Shown here piece after piece: positions 5,979 through 6,607 of a DNA stretch of 6,607 nucleotides. Below the pieces are notes generated by a model. It did no database searches. It worked only from the letters and a program-made list of their open reading frames with translations, and was not told where the DNA came from. The DNA is from an uncultured Collinsella sp. Lineage in GTDB: Bacteria > Actinomycetota > Coriobacteriia > Coriobacteriales > Coriobacteriaceae. The position numbers and the translations under genes are program-made. Each line of letters starts with the position of its first letter. Position 1 is the stretch's first letter. The stretch lies in contig URKV01000099.1 in assembly GCA_900548565.1 (NCBI GenBank), positions 1-6,607 of the forward strand, read 5' to 3'.

Positions 5979-6006
5979 AGTATACACGCGCGGGTTTCTG
6001 CTGCAA
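5979..6006 (-). promoter_or_regulatory. Probable sigma-70-type promoter of rplS
   Basis: On the minus strand the -10 element TATACT (5984-5979) matches the consensus at five of six positions. A weak -35, TTGCAG (6006-6001), is 16 bp upstream. An A-rich run, AAAAAATT (6018-6011), lies just upstream of the -35 in the place of an UP element, as expected for a ribosomal protein gene. Transcription would begin near 5972, giving a leader of about 63 nt before the rplS ATG. Confidence 0.65.
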
Positions 6007-6052
6007 GAACAATTTTTTACGCAGACAAAAAGACAAAACCAGCACATGATAA

Positions 6053-6081
6053 CCGCCCGCCTCACGAAATGAGACGGGCGG
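6053..6081 (-). terminator. Hairpin downstream of ppdK, probable terminator
   Basis: On the minus strand CCGCCCGTCTC (6081-6071) pairs with GAGGCGGGCGG (6063-6053) over 11 bp with one U-G wobble, around a 7-nt ATTTCGT loop. It begins 38 nt after the ppdK stop. The tail TTATCATG is only modestly T-rich, with longer T-runs appearing about 14-25 nt further on, so the hairpin may terminate partially or mainly protect the 3' end. Confidence 0.7.
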
Positions 6082-6119
6082 CATGAAGGGGGCTACGTTA
6101 GGCGTCTAAACCCAAAACG

Positions 6120-6587
6120 TTACGCGGAGCGCTTCGCCTCGAGCTTGGCCTGGGCGGCAGCCAGGCGTGCGAGGGGCACGCGGTAGGGCGAGCAGGACAC
6201 GTAGTCCACGTCGGCCACATTAAACAGACCCTTGATGGACTTGGGGTCGCCGCCGTGCTCGCCGCACACGCCAAAGTGCATGTCGGGATTGGTGGCGCGG
6301 CCCTTCTCGACGGCCATGCGCACCAGCTCGAGCACCGCGGTATCGATGGTCTCGAAGGGATTGTCCTTCAGGATCTTCTTATGCATGTACAGCGGGATGA
6401 ACTTAGCCTCGGCGTCGTCACGCGAGAAACCGAAGGTCGTCTGGGTGAGGTCGTTGGTGCCAAAACAGAAGAAGTCTGCGTAATGGGCGATCTCGTCAGC
6501 GACCATGCAGGCGCGCGGCAGCTCGAGCATCGTGCCCACGGGAATATTGAGCTCGACGCCCTCTTCGTCGGAAACCTCGGCGATTAC
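6120..6587 (-). CDS. ppdK: Pyruvate, phosphate dikinase, C-terminal fragment
   Basis: The last 155 residues of PPDK, which interconverts pyruvate + ATP + phosphate and phosphoenolpyruvate + AMP + diphosphate. The family is about 870-900 residues, so roughly four fifths is missing beyond the adapter. The fragment is the end of the PEP/pyruvate-binding TIM barrel: MLELPRA with Glu22, FGTNDLTQTTFGFSRDD (42-58) with Asn45 and Asp46, and GVCGEHGGDPKS (106-117) with catalytic Cys108. The spacing Glu-23-Asn-63-Cys equals that of E745, N768 and C831 in the Clostridium symbiosum enzyme as I recall it. SCSPYRVPLARLAAAQA near the end is also typical. The first whole codon is at 6587; base 6588 is the last base of a cut codon. 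The residues MCIRDS that precede it in a naive translation are adapter. PEP synthase was considered, but the TNDLTQTTFGFSRDD motif fits PPDK. Confidence 0.96.
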   Translation of the reverse strand, partial: VIAEVSDEEGVELNIPVGTMLELPRACMVADEIAHYADFFCFGTNDLTQTTFGFSRDDAEAKFIPLYMHKKILKDNPFETIDTAVLELVRMAVEKGRATNPDMHFGVCGEHGGDPKSIKGLFNVADVDYVSCSPYRVPLARLAAAQAKLEAKRSA

Positions 6588-6588
6588 G

Positions 6589-6607
6589 CTGTCTCTTATA
6601 CACATCT
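6589..6607 (+). other. Tn5/Nextera mosaic end (library artefact)
   Basis: CTGTCTCTTATACACATCT is the reverse complement of the 19-bp mosaic end seen at 32-50. The genomic insert therefore stops at 6588, inside ppdK. This is not a natural transposon end: there is no transposase and no 9-bp target duplication, and the other end carries the full i5 index adapter. Confidence 0.98.

Noticed and set aside
32..6607. The two inverted mosaic ends as the termini of a natural composite transposon
   Set aside because: The 19-bp ends match engineered Tn5 ends, are attached to an Illumina index, and enclose only ordinary housekeeping genes with no transposase.

Overview
The window is a bacterial chromosome fragment, GC-rich by eye, with every recognisable gene on the minus strand. 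Both ends carry Illumina Nextera (Tn5) library sequence, so the biological insert is about 51-6588. The gene order (ppdK, rplS, rnhB, yraN, comM, dprA, trmFO, xerC) and the codon use suggest a high-GC Gram-positive bacterium. A gut Coriobacteriia such as Collinsella is my best guess, made from family knowledge and not from a database search.

In transcription order (right to left): 6587-6120 is the C-terminal 155 residues of pyruvate, phosphate dikinase, cut by the adapter and followed by a strong hairpin at 6081-6053. The 210 bp between ppdK and rplS hold that hairpin, a good sigma-70-type promoter (-10 TATACT at 5984-5979) and a 5' leader with a hairpin at 5957-5934, a possible L19-leader-type regulator. 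Then come rplS (bL19) and a UUCG-loop terminator at 5533-5504. rnhB (RNase HII) starts only 29 bp past that terminator and has its own terminator at 4634-4595. After 98 bp without a clear promoter follows a compact block: yraN, comM, dprA, trmFO and the first 52 codons of a Xer tyrosine recombinase. yraN/comM and comM/dprA overlap, dprA and trmFO are 14 bp apart, and trmFO overlaps the xerC start.

Functionally this is a conserved housekeeping neighbourhood. bL19 acts in translation and RNase HII removes RNA from DNA. YraN, ComM and DprA are the nucleic-acid and transformation-associated trio. TrmFO makes m5U54 in tRNA, and XerC-type recombinases resolve chromosome dimers. The yraN-comM-dprA run is typical of Actinobacteria, while trmFO-xerC next to dprA recalls the Firmicutes order but without topA.

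I found no mobile element, CRISPR array, tRNA, rRNA or defence system, and no undescribed system. The points most worth a second look are the adapter ends that create false 'MCIRDS' proteins, the lack of a canonical xerC start codon (an ATA sits at the expected place), the structured rplS leader, and the terminator placed directly before rnhB.
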